Shown: positions 8,792 to 17,031, counted from the first letter of the stretch. The stretch is DNA of 44,966 nt from Roseateles saccharophilus (GCF_004342485.1 NZ_SMBU01000038.1:1-44966); one strand, 5' to 3'. Notes: generated from the letters alone by a model not told the origin. Translations and numbers: made by a program.

Positions 8792-9736
8792 TCAGGTCGA
8801 GGGAACAAGGAAGTCCCGGCTGATCCTCGAACCCAGGTCCGCCACTTCCGCCAGGAAACCATCCAGGAAGGGATGCAGCCCCTCCGCCAGGATCTCGTCG
8901 ATGCGGCCGAATGACAGCTCGGCCTCCAGCCGCCCCACGCGCCGCAGCGTCTCGGCCGACTGCGGGTTGGCCACGCGCTGCAGGTTGGCCAGCATGCGCG
9001 TGATGCAGTGCGACAGCGAGCGCGGCATGTCGGGCCGCAGGATCAGCAGCTCGGCCACCTTGTCGGGCTGGATGACGTTGCTGTAGACCTTGCGGTAGAT
9101 CTCGAAGCCCGACACCGAACGCAGCACGGCCGACCAGTAGTAGAAGTCCCGTGCAGCGTCGTGTTCGGACTGGGCCTGCTCCTGGCGATAGAACTTCACG
9201 TCCAGCAGCCGCGCCGTGTTGTCGGCCCGCTCCAGGAAGGAGCCGATGCGGATGAAGTGGAAGGCCTCGTCCTGCAGCATCGTGCCCACCGTCACGCCGC
9301 GCGACAGATGGCTGCGGTATTTCACCCACTCGAACAGCTGGGAAGGGTCGCGCGCCAGCGCGCCTTCGCGCAGCAGGCGGCGGAACTCCAGCCAGGTCTG
9401 GTTCATCGTCTCCCAGACCTCGGTCGTCAGCGCGCCGCGCACGGCACGCGCGTTCTCGCGCGCGGCGCGCAGGCAGTTGTAGATGGACGAGAGATTGCTC
9501 TCGTCGGCCACCATGAACTCCATGACGTTGCGGCCGTTGATCGTCGAGTACTTGGCGCCGTAGAGGCCGTTCAGCTCGGAGATGGAGACCAGGCTGCGCC
9601 AGGTCTGCTCGGACTCGTCGGCCGACTGCGGCTGCAGCGAGGTCTGATAGGCGATGTCCAGCATGCGCGCGGTGTTCTCCGCACGTTCGATGTAGCGACT
9701 GAGCCAGAAGAGGTGGTCAGCGGTTCTTGAAAGCAT
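8792..9736 (-). CDS. Alpha-E domain protein (DUF403)
   Basis: This 314-residue helical protein begins MLSRTADHLFWLSRYIERAE, the hallmark start of stand-alone alpha-E proteins. RAENTARMLD, the SYLF-like EVWETMNQTWLEFRRLL stretch and the C-terminal GRLEAELSFGRIDEILAEGL follow. The open frame extends upstream, but the ATG at 9736 has an AGGGAG site 8 bases away and matches the family N-terminus. It lies 13 bases downstream of the ATP-grasp stop and 14 bases upstream of the transglutaminase-DUF2126 start, so the three are almost certainly one operon. The family is tied to ATP-grasp amidoligases by gene neighbourhood and fusion. Its own biochemical role is not established. Confidence 0.92.
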   Translation of the reverse strand: MLSRTADHLFWLSRYIERAENTARMLDIAYQTSLQPQSADESEQTWRSLVSISELNGLYGAKYSTINGRNVMEFMVADESNLSSIYNCLRAARENARAVRGALTTEVWETMNQTWLEFRRLLREGALARDPSQLFEWVKYRSHLSRGVTVGTMLQDEAFHFIRIGSFLERADNTARLLDVKFYRQEQAQSEHDAARDFYYWSAVLRSVSGFEIYRKVYSNVIQPDKVAELLILRPDMPRSLSHCITRMLANLQRVANPQSAETLRRVGRLEAELSFGRIDEILAEGLHPFLDGFLAEVADLGSRISRDFLVPST

Positions 9737-9749
9737 CTCGTGGTCTCCC

Positions 9750-11186
9750 TCAGTCTTCCAGCACCCAGGTGTCCTTGGTCCCACCACCCTGGCTGCTGTT
9801 CACCACCAAGGAACCCTCCTTCAATGCGACGCGGGTGAGCCCGCCCGGCACCATGCGCACCGACGAGCCCGACAGCACGAAGGGTCGCAGATCAATGTGA
9901 CGGGGCGCGATGCCGCTCTCGACGAAGGTCGGGCAGGTGGACAGCGACAGCGTCGGCTGCGCGATGTAGTTGCCGGGGTTGGCCACGAGCCGCGCGCGGA
10001 AGGCCTCGACCTCGTCCTTGGTCGCGGCCGGCCCGACCAGCATGCCGTAGCCGCCGGCGCCATGCACCTCCTTCACGACCAGCTCGCTCAGATGCGCCAG
10101 CGTGTAGGCCAGATCCTCCTTCTCGCGGCAGACATAGGTCGGCACGTTCTGCAGGATGGGTTTCTCGCCGAGGTAGAACTCGACCATCTTGGGCACATAG
10201 GGGTAGATGGACTTGTCGTCCGCGATGCCCGTGCCGATGGCGTTGGACAGCGTCACCTTGCCGGCCTTGTAGGCGCCGACCAGCCCCGCGCAACCCAGCT
10301 GCGAATCGGCGCGGAAAACCTGGGGGTCGAGGAAGTCGTCGTCGATGCGCCGGTAGATGACGTCGACGCGCTTGGGCCCGCGCGTCGTGCGCATGTAGAC
10401 GAAGCCGCCGTCGACGAACAGGTCCTGGCCCTCGACCAGCTCCACGCCCATCTGCTGCGCGAGGAAGGCATGCTCGAAGTAGGCCGAGTTGTACATGCCC
10501 GGCGTCATGACGACGACGGTCGGGTCGGCCACGCCCGGCGGCGCCACGCTGCGCAGCGTGTCCAGCAGCAGGTCCGGGTAGTGGGCCACCGGCGCGATGC
10601 GATGGCTGACGAAGAGCTCGGGGAAGAGCCGCATCATCATCTTGCGGTTCTCGAGCATGTAGCTCACGCCCGAGGGCACGCGCAGGTTGTCCTCCAGCAC
10701 GTAGTAGTCGCCCGTGCCGTCGGCATTGCCGGCGCGCACGATGTCGACGCCGGCGATGTGGCTGTAGACATTGCCCGGCACGTCCACGCCCATCATCTCG
10801 GGGCGGAACTGCGCGTTCTTCAGGATCTCGTCGGCGGGCACGATGCCGGCCTTCAGGATCTCCTGGTCGTGGTAGACGTCGTGGATGAAGCGGTTCAGCG
10901 CCGTCACGCGCTGGGCCAGGCCGGCCTGCATCGAGGTCCACTCGTTGGCCGGGATCACGCGCGGGATCAGGTCGAAGGGGATCAGCCTCTCGGTGCCCTC
11001 GCCGCTGTCCTTGTCGCCATAGACCGCGAAGGTGATGCCGACGCGGCGGAAGATCAGCTCGGCCTGCTCGCGCCGCTCGCGCATCAGCGATTCGGGCTGG
11101 TCGGCCAGCCAGCGGGCATAGGACTCGTAGTGGGCGCGGGTCTGGTTCGACCCTGCCGCATTCATCTCGTCAAAGGCGGTCTGCAT
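9750..11186 (-). CDS. Circularly permuted type 2 ATP-grasp protein
   Basis: This 478-residue protein is the stand-alone member of the family seen fused at 1188-3836 (DUF404/DUF407). Typical segments are the FDLIPRVIPANEWTSMQAGL block, ALNRFIHDVYHDQEILKAG, PGNVYSHIAGVDIVRAG, LEDNLRVPSGVSYMLENRK, KVTLSNAIGTGIADDKSIYP and VVKEVHGAGGYGMLVGP. The Lys-rich and Glu-rich loops of the permuted ATP-binding site fall in these blocks. The family is predicted to form amide or peptide bonds using ATP. It starts the upstream transcription unit, with GAGGAG 7 bases before the ATG. At its 5' side lies a 147-bp intergenic space shared with the end of the TonB receptor gene. Confidence 0.93.
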   Translation of the reverse strand: MQTAFDEMNAAGSNQTRAHYESYARWLADQPESLMRERREQAELIFRRVGITFAVYGDKDSGEGTERLIPFDLIPRVIPANEWTSMQAGLAQRVTALNRFIHDVYHDQEILKAGIVPADEILKNAQFRPEMMGVDVPGNVYSHIAGVDIVRAGNADGTGDYYVLEDNLRVPSGVSYMLENRKMMMRLFPELFVSHRIAPVAHYPDLLLDTLRSVAPPGVADPTVVVMTPGMYNSAYFEHAFLAQQMGVELVEGQDLFVDGGFVYMRTTRGPKRVDVIYRRIDDDFLDPQVFRADSQLGCAGLVGAYKAGKVTLSNAIGTGIADDKSIYPYVPKMVEFYLGEKPILQNVPTYVCREKEDLAYTLAHLSELVVKEVHGAGGYGMLVGPAATKDEVEAFRARLVANPGNYIAQPTLSLSTCPTFVESGIAPRHIDLRPFVLSGSSVRMVPGGLTRVALKEGSLVVNSSQGGGTKDTWVLED

Positions 11187-11333
11187 CGTCGCTCCTCATG
11201 CCTGCCCGACGACGCAAGTTCCGCGCCCAGGTTCGGCAGCAGCTTCTGGTGCGCGGAGCACCGTTGGCGTGCATGTCGCCCGAGGAGCGAGCGCCGGGGC
11301 ACCAGAGTTATACCCGGCGCCCCGGCCGCGCGG
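11187..11333. other. Intergenic region between the TonB receptor and the ATP-grasp operon
   Basis: This 147-bp space should hold the promoter of the ATP-grasp operon and the end of the receptor transcript. Apart from the hairpin listed separately, a short GGTGC-TCCGC-GCACC stem lies near 11252-11266. I could not identify convincing -35/-10 boxes. Confidence 0.4.
11293..11326 (-). terminator. Hairpin downstream of the TonB receptor gene
   Basis: GCCGGGGC (11293-11300) and GCCCCGGC (11319-11326) form a perfect 8-bp GC stem around an 18-base loop, starting 8 bases after the receptor stop. There is no U-tract, so intrinsic termination is uncertain. It could instead protect the mRNA end. Confidence 0.4.
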
Positions 11334-13481
11334 TCAGAAGGGCTTGCTGACCGTCAGGTAGACCGAGCGGCGCAGGCCGAACTGCGGCGCACCGACGCCG
11401 ATGCCCGAGCCGTCGCGCAGCTGGTAGGCACGGTCGAACAGGTTCATGACCGCCAGGCGGGTGTCGAACTTGCCGAGCCCGCGCCCCAAGTCGAAGGTCC
11501 TGGCCAGGGACGCATTGACGCTGGCATAGCCCGGCAGGTGCTCGGTGTTGGAAAAGCCCCGGCGCAGGCCGCTGCCGAACAGCAGGTCGGCGCTGGCGGC
11601 CAAGCCGCCTGCGAAGCGGTAGGACAGCCCCGCCGAGCCGCTGACGCGCTGCTCGTGGTCCAGGTGCACCCAGTGGCTGGCGATGTAGTCCAGCTCGGCC
11701 TGGTCGAAATTGAACTGGCCGCTCTCGATGCCCCTGGCACGCGCATGCGACAGCCCCAGGTTGACATAGCCGTTCAGCGCATCGCCCTTGTAGGTGGCCG
11801 ACAGGTCCAGCCCGTAGATACGGCCCTGCTCGAAGTTGAAGGCAGAGTAGATCAGCGCCTTGCCGAACTGGCCTTCGTCCTGCAGGTGCTGGACCTTGCG
11901 GTAGTAGCCGTCGATGCCGAAGGTCAGCGTCGGCGAGGCCTGGAAGGACAGGCCGGCGTCGAAGTAGTCCGAGCGCTCGGAGCGCACCGCGGTGTCGGCG
12001 TCGGACGGCAGCGCATTCGTCGTTCCGACGAACTTGGCCACCGAGGTGGTGTCGATCTTCTCCGTCGTCGGCGGCGTGAAGTAGCGCGCATAGCCGGCAT
12101 GCAGGCGCAGCGTCTGCGACGCCTCGTAGACCAGGCCCAGGCGCGGGCTGAACTGCTGCTCGTCCACGATGGTGTGCACCTGGTCGTAGCGCAGGCCATA
12201 GTTGATCGTCAGCAGCTTGGCGGGCCGCCACTCGTCCTGCAGATAGGCGCTCCACAGGTGGCCGGTGATGCGCGAGTCGTCCTGGATGAAGAGCGGCAAG
12301 CCGCTGGTCTGGTTGCCGGCTGCATCGGCCGGGAACACCGCGGCGCCGTTGACCGTGCTGACCTTCTCCTGCTGCGCGAACAGGCCGGCCCGCAGCGTGT
12401 GGGCCAGGTTGAGCTTGTAGCTCAGGTCGGCCTGCGCGCCGTTGGCGTCGTTGCGGCGCAGGATGTCTGCGGCGATGCCGTTGAACCGCAGGTCGCCGAT
12501 GGCGTCCGGCCGGTAGTGCACGTCGGTCACGCGGTTGAAGACGGAGAGCTGGTAGTCCACCATGCTGCCCAGCGCGCCCTGGTAGGTCGCCACGACGAAG
12601 CGGTTGCGCTCGGTCTGACGCGCGTCCAGCGTGGCAGAGTCGACCGGCTGATGGCCGTCGGTCGTGAAGCCGGGCGACTGCCCCGGGACGTTCGGGATCT
12701 GGAAGCGGTCGTTGCTGGTGCCGAACATCAGGCTGACGCGGCTGTCGTCGCCCAGCACATAGGACAGCAGGCCGAAAGACTTGGCCTGCCGCGTCGTGTC
12801 GTGCAGCGCGTTGCGCTCGCTGGTCGGGTTCTCGATGCCGATGTCGTTGCGCAGCAGCGAGCCGGTCAGGAAATAGTTCAGCTGGCCCTGCGTGCCGCTC
12901 ATCTCCAGCGACGTCTCCGCGTGGCCACGGCTGCCCACCGTCAGGCCGATGCTGCCGCCGCTGCCCGGCGTGTCGCCCTTGCTCTGGATGTCCACCACGG
13001 CCGCATTGCGGATGCCGTACTGCGCCGGCAGGGCGCCGGTCAGCACGTTGAGATGGTCCGCGAAGCGCGTCTCCAGCGCCTGGCCGAAGCCGCTGATGGA
13101 CTCCGGGATGATGACGCCGTTGATGCGGTACTGCACGTTGGCATGGTCGCCGCGCACATGCAGCTGGCCGTAGGAGTCCTGCACGACGCCAGGTGTCTGG
13201 AGCAGCACCTGGTTCAGCGGCGTGCTTTCGCCCAGCGGCAGGTTCTTCAGGTCCTGCTTGTCCAGGCGGTAGATGCTGCTGCCGGTGTCCGGCGACAACG
13301 CATTGCGCGCCGCATCCAGGCGCTGGCGCGTGCCGGTGACTTCGACGCGTTGCAGGCTTGGGGTGGCGGCATCCGCGGCGGGGGCGGCCGGGGCATCGGC
13401 CGACGCATCTTCGGCGTGGACGCCGGCGGCAAGAACGGAGAGGCAGGCGGCCGCGAGCGGCGCCAGGGCAAAGGAACGCAT
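11334..13481 (-). CDS. TonB-dependent outer membrane receptor
   Basis: This protein of about 715 residues starts at MRSFALAPLAAACLSVLAAG, a Sec signal peptide cleaved near VHA-ED. A TonB-box-like segment (LQRVEVTGTR) and a plug domain follow (QVLLQTPGVVQDSYGQLHVRG, YRINGVIIPE, PAQYGIRNAAVVDIQSKG). The rest is a beta barrel ending in the expected aromatic C-terminus (YLTVSKPF), with late barrel strands such as LAVMNLFDRAYQLRDGS. It takes up an unidentified ligand across the outer membrane using TonB energy. The ATG at 13481 is chosen over an upstream TTG because GGAAG precedes it by 8 bases and it gives a clean signal peptide. It follows a DUF2946-type gene by 63 bases. Such pairs often have a metal theme, but the substrate cannot be read from the sequence. 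Confidence 0.9.
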   Translation of the reverse strand: MRSFALAPLAAACLSVLAAGVHAEDASADAPAAPAADAATPSLQRVEVTGTRQRLDAARNALSPDTGSSIYRLDKQDLKNLPLGESTPLNQVLLQTPGVVQDSYGQLHVRGDHANVQYRINGVIIPESISGFGQALETRFADHLNVLTGALPAQYGIRNAAVVDIQSKGDTPGSGGSIGLTVGSRGHAETSLEMSGTQGQLNYFLTGSLLRNDIGIENPTSERNALHDTTRQAKSFGLLSYVLGDDSRVSLMFGTSNDRFQIPNVPGQSPGFTTDGHQPVDSATLDARQTERNRFVVATYQGALGSMVDYQLSVFNRVTDVHYRPDAIGDLRFNGIAADILRRNDANGAQADLSYKLNLAHTLRAGLFAQQEKVSTVNGAAVFPADAAGNQTSGLPLFIQDDSRITGHLWSAYLQDEWRPAKLLTINYGLRYDQVHTIVDEQQFSPRLGLVYEASQTLRLHAGYARYFTPPTTEKIDTTSVAKFVGTTNALPSDADTAVRSERSDYFDAGLSFQASPTLTFGIDGYYRKVQHLQDEGQFGKALIYSAFNFEQGRIYGLDLSATYKGDALNGYVNLGLSHARARGIESGQFNFDQAELDYIASHWVHLDHEQRVSGSAGLSYRFAGGLAASADLLFGSGLRRGFSNTEHLPGYASVNASLARTFDLGRGLGKFDTRLAVMNLFDRAYQLRDGSGIGVGAPQFGLRRSVYLTVSKPF

Positions 13482-13544
13482 GGGAGAAACTTCCGCAGGA
13501 AAACGCAAACACCCGCGCCCATGACGGGAGCGGGAAGGCCGGAT

Positions 13545-13859
13545 TCAGGCGAAAGCAGGCGGCGCGCGGGCCGGCGGGCGCCAGTCGGTGCCGCGCTCGA
13601 CGGCGGCGACTGCAGGCGTGGCGACAAGGGCCTCGACCGCGACGCCGACCGGCAGCGGGCCGGGCGGGGCGGTCGGCGCACCGCTGGCCAGGTCGGCCGC
13701 GGTCAAGCAGAGGTCGCAGTGGACGAGATGGGCGATGCCGTCGTCCTGGCGCTCGCCGCTGACGTGGGACAGCGCATGCACGCCCGCCATCGCCTGGGCG
13801 ATAGGGAGCAGCAAGGCCAGCCAGAGCAACCAGCGATGAGCGACACGGCGCATGTTCAC
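13545..13859 (-). CDS. DUF2946-like small exported protein
   Basis: This 104-residue protein has an N-terminal hydrophobic signal or anchor (RWLLWLALLLPIAQAMAGVHALSH). A His/Cys cluster HLVHCDLC and a Pro/Ala-rich tail follow. The pattern resembles DUF2946/CopL-like proteins often found beside TonB receptors, in which the His and Cys residues may bind metal. The GTG at 13859 has an AGGA site 8 bases upstream. The ATG two codons in (13853) would be too far from it. It is divergent from the M20 amidohydrolase with 49 bases between the starts, and probably forms an operon with the receptor. Confidence 0.7.
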   Translation of the reverse strand: MNMRRVAHRWLLWLALLLPIAQAMAGVHALSHVSGERQDDGIAHLVHCDLCLTAADLASGAPTAPPGPLPVGVAVEALVATPAVAAVERGTDWRPPARAPPAFA

Positions 13860-13908
13860 GGGCGGAATCCTAAACTCCGCCCATTACAAAGCCTGAAGTC
13901 ACACCGTC

Positions 13909-15105
13909 ATGAAGCTCATCGACGCCATCCTGGCGGACGCGCCCGCCATCACGGCCATCCGCCGCGACCTGCACAAGCATCCCGAGCTCTGCTTCCACGA
14001 GCAGCGCACCGCCGACGTCATCGCCCAGGCGCTGACCGGCTGGGGCATCCCCGTGCACCGCGGCTTGGGGAAAACCGGCGTGGTCGGTATCGTCAAGAAC
14101 GGCACGTCCGCCCGCGCCGTGGGCCTGCGCGCCGACATCGACGCACTGCCGATGACCGAGCGCAACCAGTTCCCGCACGCCAGCTCCTACTTGGGCCGCA
14201 TGCATGCCTGCGGCCACGACGGCCACACCGCCATGCTGCTGGCCGCGGCCAAGCATCTGGCCAAGCAGCGCAATTTCGACGGCACGGTGTATCTGGTCTT
14301 CCAGCCCGCCGAGGAAGGCGGCGGCGGTGCGCGCGAGATGATCAAGGACGGCCTGTTCGAAAAATTCCCGATGGAGGCCATGTTCGGCGCCCACAACTGG
14401 CCCGGCATGAAAGCCGGCCAGTTCGCCGTGAAGAGCGGCCCGGTGTTCGCGAGCAGCAACGAGTTCAAGATCACGCTCAAGGGCAAGGGCTCGCATGCGG
14501 CCATGCCGCATCTGGGCATCGACCCGGTGCCGGCGGCCTGCCAGCTCGTCACGGCCTTCCAAACCATCGTCAGCCGCAACAAGCGGCCCATCGACCCCGG
14601 CGTCATCTCGGTCACGATGATCCATGCCGGCGAGGCCACCAATGTCGTGCCCGACACGGTCGTCATGGAAGGCACGGTGCGCACCTTCACGCTGGAGCTG
14701 CTGGACCTGCTGGAGCGCCGCATGAAGGACATGACGGAGCAGCTGGCCGCCGCCTTCGAACTGACGGCCGAGTTCGAGTTCCGCCGCAACTACCCGCCGA
14801 CGATCAACCACCCCGCCGAGACCGACTTCGCGCGCCGCGTGCTGGCCGACATGGTCGGCGCCGACAATGTGCAGGAGTTCGAGCCAACCATGGGCGCCGA
14901 GGACTTCAGCTACTACCTGCTCGACAAGCCCGGCTGCTATTTCCTGATCGGCAATGGCGACGGCGAGCACCGCACGGGCGGCCACGGCCTGGGGCCTTGC
15001 ACGCTGCACAACCCGAGCTACGACTTCAACGACGACCTCATCCCGCTGGGCGGCTCGATGTGGGTCCGTCTCGCCGAAACCTGGCTGAACACGCCCAAAG
15101 CATGA
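13909..15105 (+). CDS. M20 family amidohydrolase (hippurate hydrolase-like)
   Basis: This 398-residue M20D peptidase-family protein has RRDLHKHPELCFHEQRT at the start and the metal-binding motif GRMHACGHDGHTAMLL near 100-110. The catalytic PAEEGGGGARE lies near 136-145, followed by the dimerisation domain with GKGSHAAMPHLGIDPV and the late metal ligand region EPTMGAEDFSYYLLDKPG and GPCTLHNPSYDFND. Members are binuclear metal enzymes that hydrolyse N-acyl amino acids such as hippurate, N-acetyl-cysteine or indole conjugates. The exact substrate is not readable. No signal peptide is present, so it is cytoplasmic. Its TGA overlaps the next ATG, which couples it to the DUF1415 gene. Confidence 0.92.
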   Translation: MKLIDAILADAPAITAIRRDLHKHPELCFHEQRTADVIAQALTGWGIPVHRGLGKTGVVGIVKNGTSARAVGLRADIDALPMTERNQFPHASSYLGRMHACGHDGHTAMLLAAAKHLAKQRNFDGTVYLVFQPAEEGGGGAREMIKDGLFEKFPMEAMFGAHNWPGMKAGQFAVKSGPVFASSNEFKITLKGKGSHAAMPHLGIDPVPAACQLVTAFQTIVSRNKRPIDPGVISVTMIHAGEATNVVPDTVVMEGTVRTFTLELLDLLERRMKDMTEQLAAAFELTAEFEFRRNYPPTINHPAETDFARRVLADMVGADNVQEFEPTMGAEDFSYYLLDKPGCYFLIGNGDGEHRTGGHGLGPCTLHNPSYDFNDDLIPLGGSMWVRLAETWLNTPKA

Positions 15106-15650
15106 ACCAAGATCAAGTCATCAACGACACCCGCGACTGGGTTGTAAAGGCCGTCATCGGCCTCAACCTCTGCCCCTTCGCGAAGGCGGTGCACGTCAAC
15201 GAGCGCATCCGCTACGTCGTCAGCGACGCGACCGAGCCCGAGGCGCTGCTCAAGGACCTGGCCCGCGAGTTGCTGGCGTTGAACCGCGCCGACCCGGAGC
15301 AGGTCGACACGACGCTGCTCATCCACCCCGGCGTGCTGACCGACTTCCTGGACTTCAACGACTTCCTCGACGCGGCCGATGCGCTGGTGGAGGAGCTCAA
15401 GCTCGACGGCATCCTGCAGATCGCCGACTTCCATCCCGACTACCAGTTCGAAGGCAGCGAGCCCGGCGACATCGCCAACTACAGCAACCGCTCGCCCTAC
15501 CCCACGCTGCACCTGCTCCGCGAGGACAGCATCGAGCGCGCCGTCGAGTCCATGCCCGACACCGCCTCCATCTACGAGAACAATCTCGAGACGCTGGACA
15601 AGCTCGGGCACGAAGGCTGGGCCGCGCTGGGGTTGAAGCGGCAAGGCTGA
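15102..15650 (+). CDS. DUF1415 family protein
   Basis: This 182-residue soluble protein matches DUF1415: TRDWVVKAVIGLNLCPFAKA near the N-terminus, then VNERIRYVVSDATEPEALL, LLIHPGVLTDFLDFNDFLD, LQIADFHPDYQFEGS and the NRSPYPTLHLLREDS block. The conserved Cys in GLNLCPFA and the HPDYQF segment are family landmarks. The function is unknown. The ATG at 15102 overlaps the stop of the M20 gene (ATGA), so the frame visible further upstream is a shadow. The stop TGA runs directly into the 140-bp palindrome that follows. Confidence 0.9.
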   Translation: MNQDQVINDTRDWVVKAVIGLNLCPFAKAVHVNERIRYVVSDATEPEALLKDLARELLALNRADPEQVDTTLLIHPGVLTDFLDFNDFLDAADALVEELKLDGILQIADFHPDYQFEGSEPGDIANYSNRSPYPTLHLLREDSIERAVESMPDTASIYENNLETLDKLGHEGWAALGLKRQG

Positions 15651-15789
15651 ACGGGCCTGATGCGGATGCGCGAGCCTGCGTGCGAGATGCAGCGCCAGGC
15701 GCAAAGCGGAGCCGTAGCCCTCTACGGCGAGCATTTGCAACGCAGCGATGCGCCCGCAGGCAGGAATCGCGCGCCGCAGCAGGCCCGTT
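15650..15789. repeat. 140-bp imperfect palindrome between convergent genes
   Basis: The element is symmetric about 15719.5. Its outer 10 bases AACGGGCCTG (15650-15659) are matched by CAGGCCCGTT (15780-15789). Its core GCCGTAG (15711-15717) pairs with CTACGGC (15722-15728) across a 4-base loop. Between them TGCGG, CCTGC, TGCG and GCAAA blocks line up in register, about 38 of 70 positions in all. It fills nearly the whole space between the DUF1415 stop and the stop of the small unknown gene. It may end transcription from both sides or be a copy of a REP/MITE-like dispersed repeat. Confidence 0.75.
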
Positions 15790-15802
15790 CGGCCTTGCCT
15801 CC

Positions 15803-16159
15803 CTACTCCTTGACCCAGGACAGGCCGCCGGCAGCCTTCTTCGGCGCATTTGCGCGGGTGCGCAGCACCGCGTCGAAACCGCTCTTGCCGCCGTTCCAGA
15901 CCGCCGTCAGCAGGCCGACGACGTCCTCGCGGCTGTAGGCATCCAGGTCGGGGCGGAACTGCTTGATCGCCGCGGCCAGCATGTCGCGCGGCAGTTCCTG
16001 ATGGGTGGCCAGCACGACGAACATCGCGGCATGCAGGTCGGGCCAGCCCACGCACAGCGCCTGGATGCGCCTCAGCGCCTCGGCCGGCGCGGCGCGATGG
16101 CCGGGCTGCAGCCAGGCCAGCGGGTCGCCCGCGCCTTCGTCCAACGCGTCATCGGCCAT
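15803..16159 (-). CDS. Hypothetical protein, 118 residues
   Basis: I do not recognise this family. It is soluble, helix-rich and without Cys clusters, membrane segments or a signal peptide. It begins MADDALDEGAGDPLAWLQPG, has a middle TPF-like helical block (FVVLATHQELPRDMLAAAIK, FRPDLDAYSREDVVGLLTAV) and ends with the basic APKKAAGGLSWVKE. A GGAGACC site precedes the ATG. Codon use resembles the neighbours, and the opposite strand has no comparable frame, so it is probably a real gene. It is convergent with DUF1415 and divergent from the OmpR-type regulator. Confidence 0.6.
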   Translation of the reverse strand: MADDALDEGAGDPLAWLQPGHRAAPAEALRRIQALCVGWPDLHAAMFVVLATHQELPRDMLAAAIKQFRPDLDAYSREDVVGLLTAVWNGGKSGFDAVLRTRANAPKKAAGGLSWVKE

Positions 16160-16276
16160 CGTCGGTCTCCTCGTGGGCCGGGTCTTGAATTCTCACGCGA
16201 CGGGACTAGTGTCATTCATTTGTGGCCCCGACCCCGCGCAAAACACGAAGCCCCGTGCACTCGGACACGGTGTGAC

Positions 16277-16297
16277 TGACGGCTGACGCAGCCGTCA
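16277..16297. promoter_or_regulatory. Perfect 9-bp inverted repeat upstream of the response regulator
   Basis: TGACGGCTG (16277-16285), ACG, CAGCCGTCA (16289-16297) is a perfect inverted repeat ending 41 bases before the regulator start. It is the only strong symmetry in the 179-bp divergent space. It may be an operator, possibly autoregulatory, or a small hairpin in the leader. I could not identify promoter boxes. Confidence 0.45.
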
Positions 16298-16338
16298 TGC
16301 GGCAAACTCCGCGATTGCTCCGAGCCCACCCCGCCGCC

Positions 16339-17031
16339 ATGCAACCCATGACCCTCGCCCTGATCGACGACGATGCCGAGTATTCGGAGTTCCTGACGCA
16401 GTTCCTGCGGGAGCAGCAGGGTATCGCGGTCAGCCGTTTCGACGACAGCAACGCACTGCTGGCCGCGCCCGAAGCCTTCTCCTTCGACTTCTACCTCGTC
16501 GACCTGATGCTGCCCGGCGTCAACGGCGTGGAGCTGATCAAGATTCTGCGCCGCCGCACGGATGCCGGCGTCGTCGTCGTGTCCGGGCGCCTCGGCCCCG
16601 AGGTCTTCCGCGAGGTCATCACGGCCGGCGCCGACATGTACCTCGTCAAGCCCGTGCAGTTCGAGCAGGTCGCCCTGGCCATCGCCGCCGTGCAACGCCG
16701 CGTGGCCAAGCCCTCGGCGGCCGACGCCGTCTGGAAGCTGGACCGCAACAGCGGCGAGCTCATCGTGCCCGACGGCACGCGCATCCAGCTCAGCGAGGCC
16801 GACCGCCAGCTGCTGGAATGCTTTGCGCAGGCCGGCGGCGAGCCGGTCACGCGCGAGGCCCTGCTGGCCCGGCTGGGCCGCGAGGTGCCGGAAGGCAGCG
16901 AAGACGACGGCCTGTCGGCCACCATCTACCGTCTGCGCCGCCGCATCGAGCGCGCCACGCCCACGCTGGTGCCGCTGCAGAGCAAGTCGCGCGTGGGCTA
17001 CGTCTTCCGCGCGCCGCTGCAGCTCATCTAG
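16339..17031 (+). CDS. OmpR/PhoB-type response regulator
   Basis: This 230-residue regulator has an N-terminal receiver with acidic residues in LALIDDDAEY, phosphoacceptor Asp about 55 (FYLVDLMLPGVNG), a Ser in VVVVSGRLG and Lys about 104 (MYLVKPVQF). The C-terminal half is an OmpR-type winged helix (LSEADRQLLECFAQ, EDDGLSATIYRLRRRI, VPLQSKSRVGYVFRAPL), in which SKSRVGYVF is the usual final hairpin. The ATG at 16339 is the start that fits the receiver. The open frame extends 14 codons further without family match. No cognate kinase is adjacent. The nearest kinase is at 19090-21525 on the other strand. Its stop overlaps the end of the CheR gene by 8 bases in convergent orientation. Confidence 0.9.
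   Translation: MQPMTLALIDDDAEYSEFLTQFLREQQGIAVSRFDDSNALLAAPEAFSFDFYLVDLMLPGVNGVELIKILRRRTDAGVVVVSGRLGPEVFREVITAGADMYLVKPVQFEQVALAIAAVQRRVAKPSAADAVWKLDRNSGELIVPDGTRIQLSEADRQLLECFAQAGGEPVTREALLARLGREVPEGSEDDGLSATIYRLRRRIERATPTLVPLQSKSRVGYVFRAPLQLI

Noticed and set aside
8778-9329. Upstream extension of the transglutaminase-DUF2126 frame to 9329
   Set aside because: It lies wholly within the alpha-E gene in another frame, lacks family sequence, and the ATG at 8777 matches the conserved N-terminus.
9897-15101. A plus-strand open frame of about 1,900 codons running into the DUF1415 gene
   Set aside because: Its first part is the shadow of the ATP-grasp and TonB genes in GC-rich DNA. Only the last 182 codons (from 15102) match a protein family.
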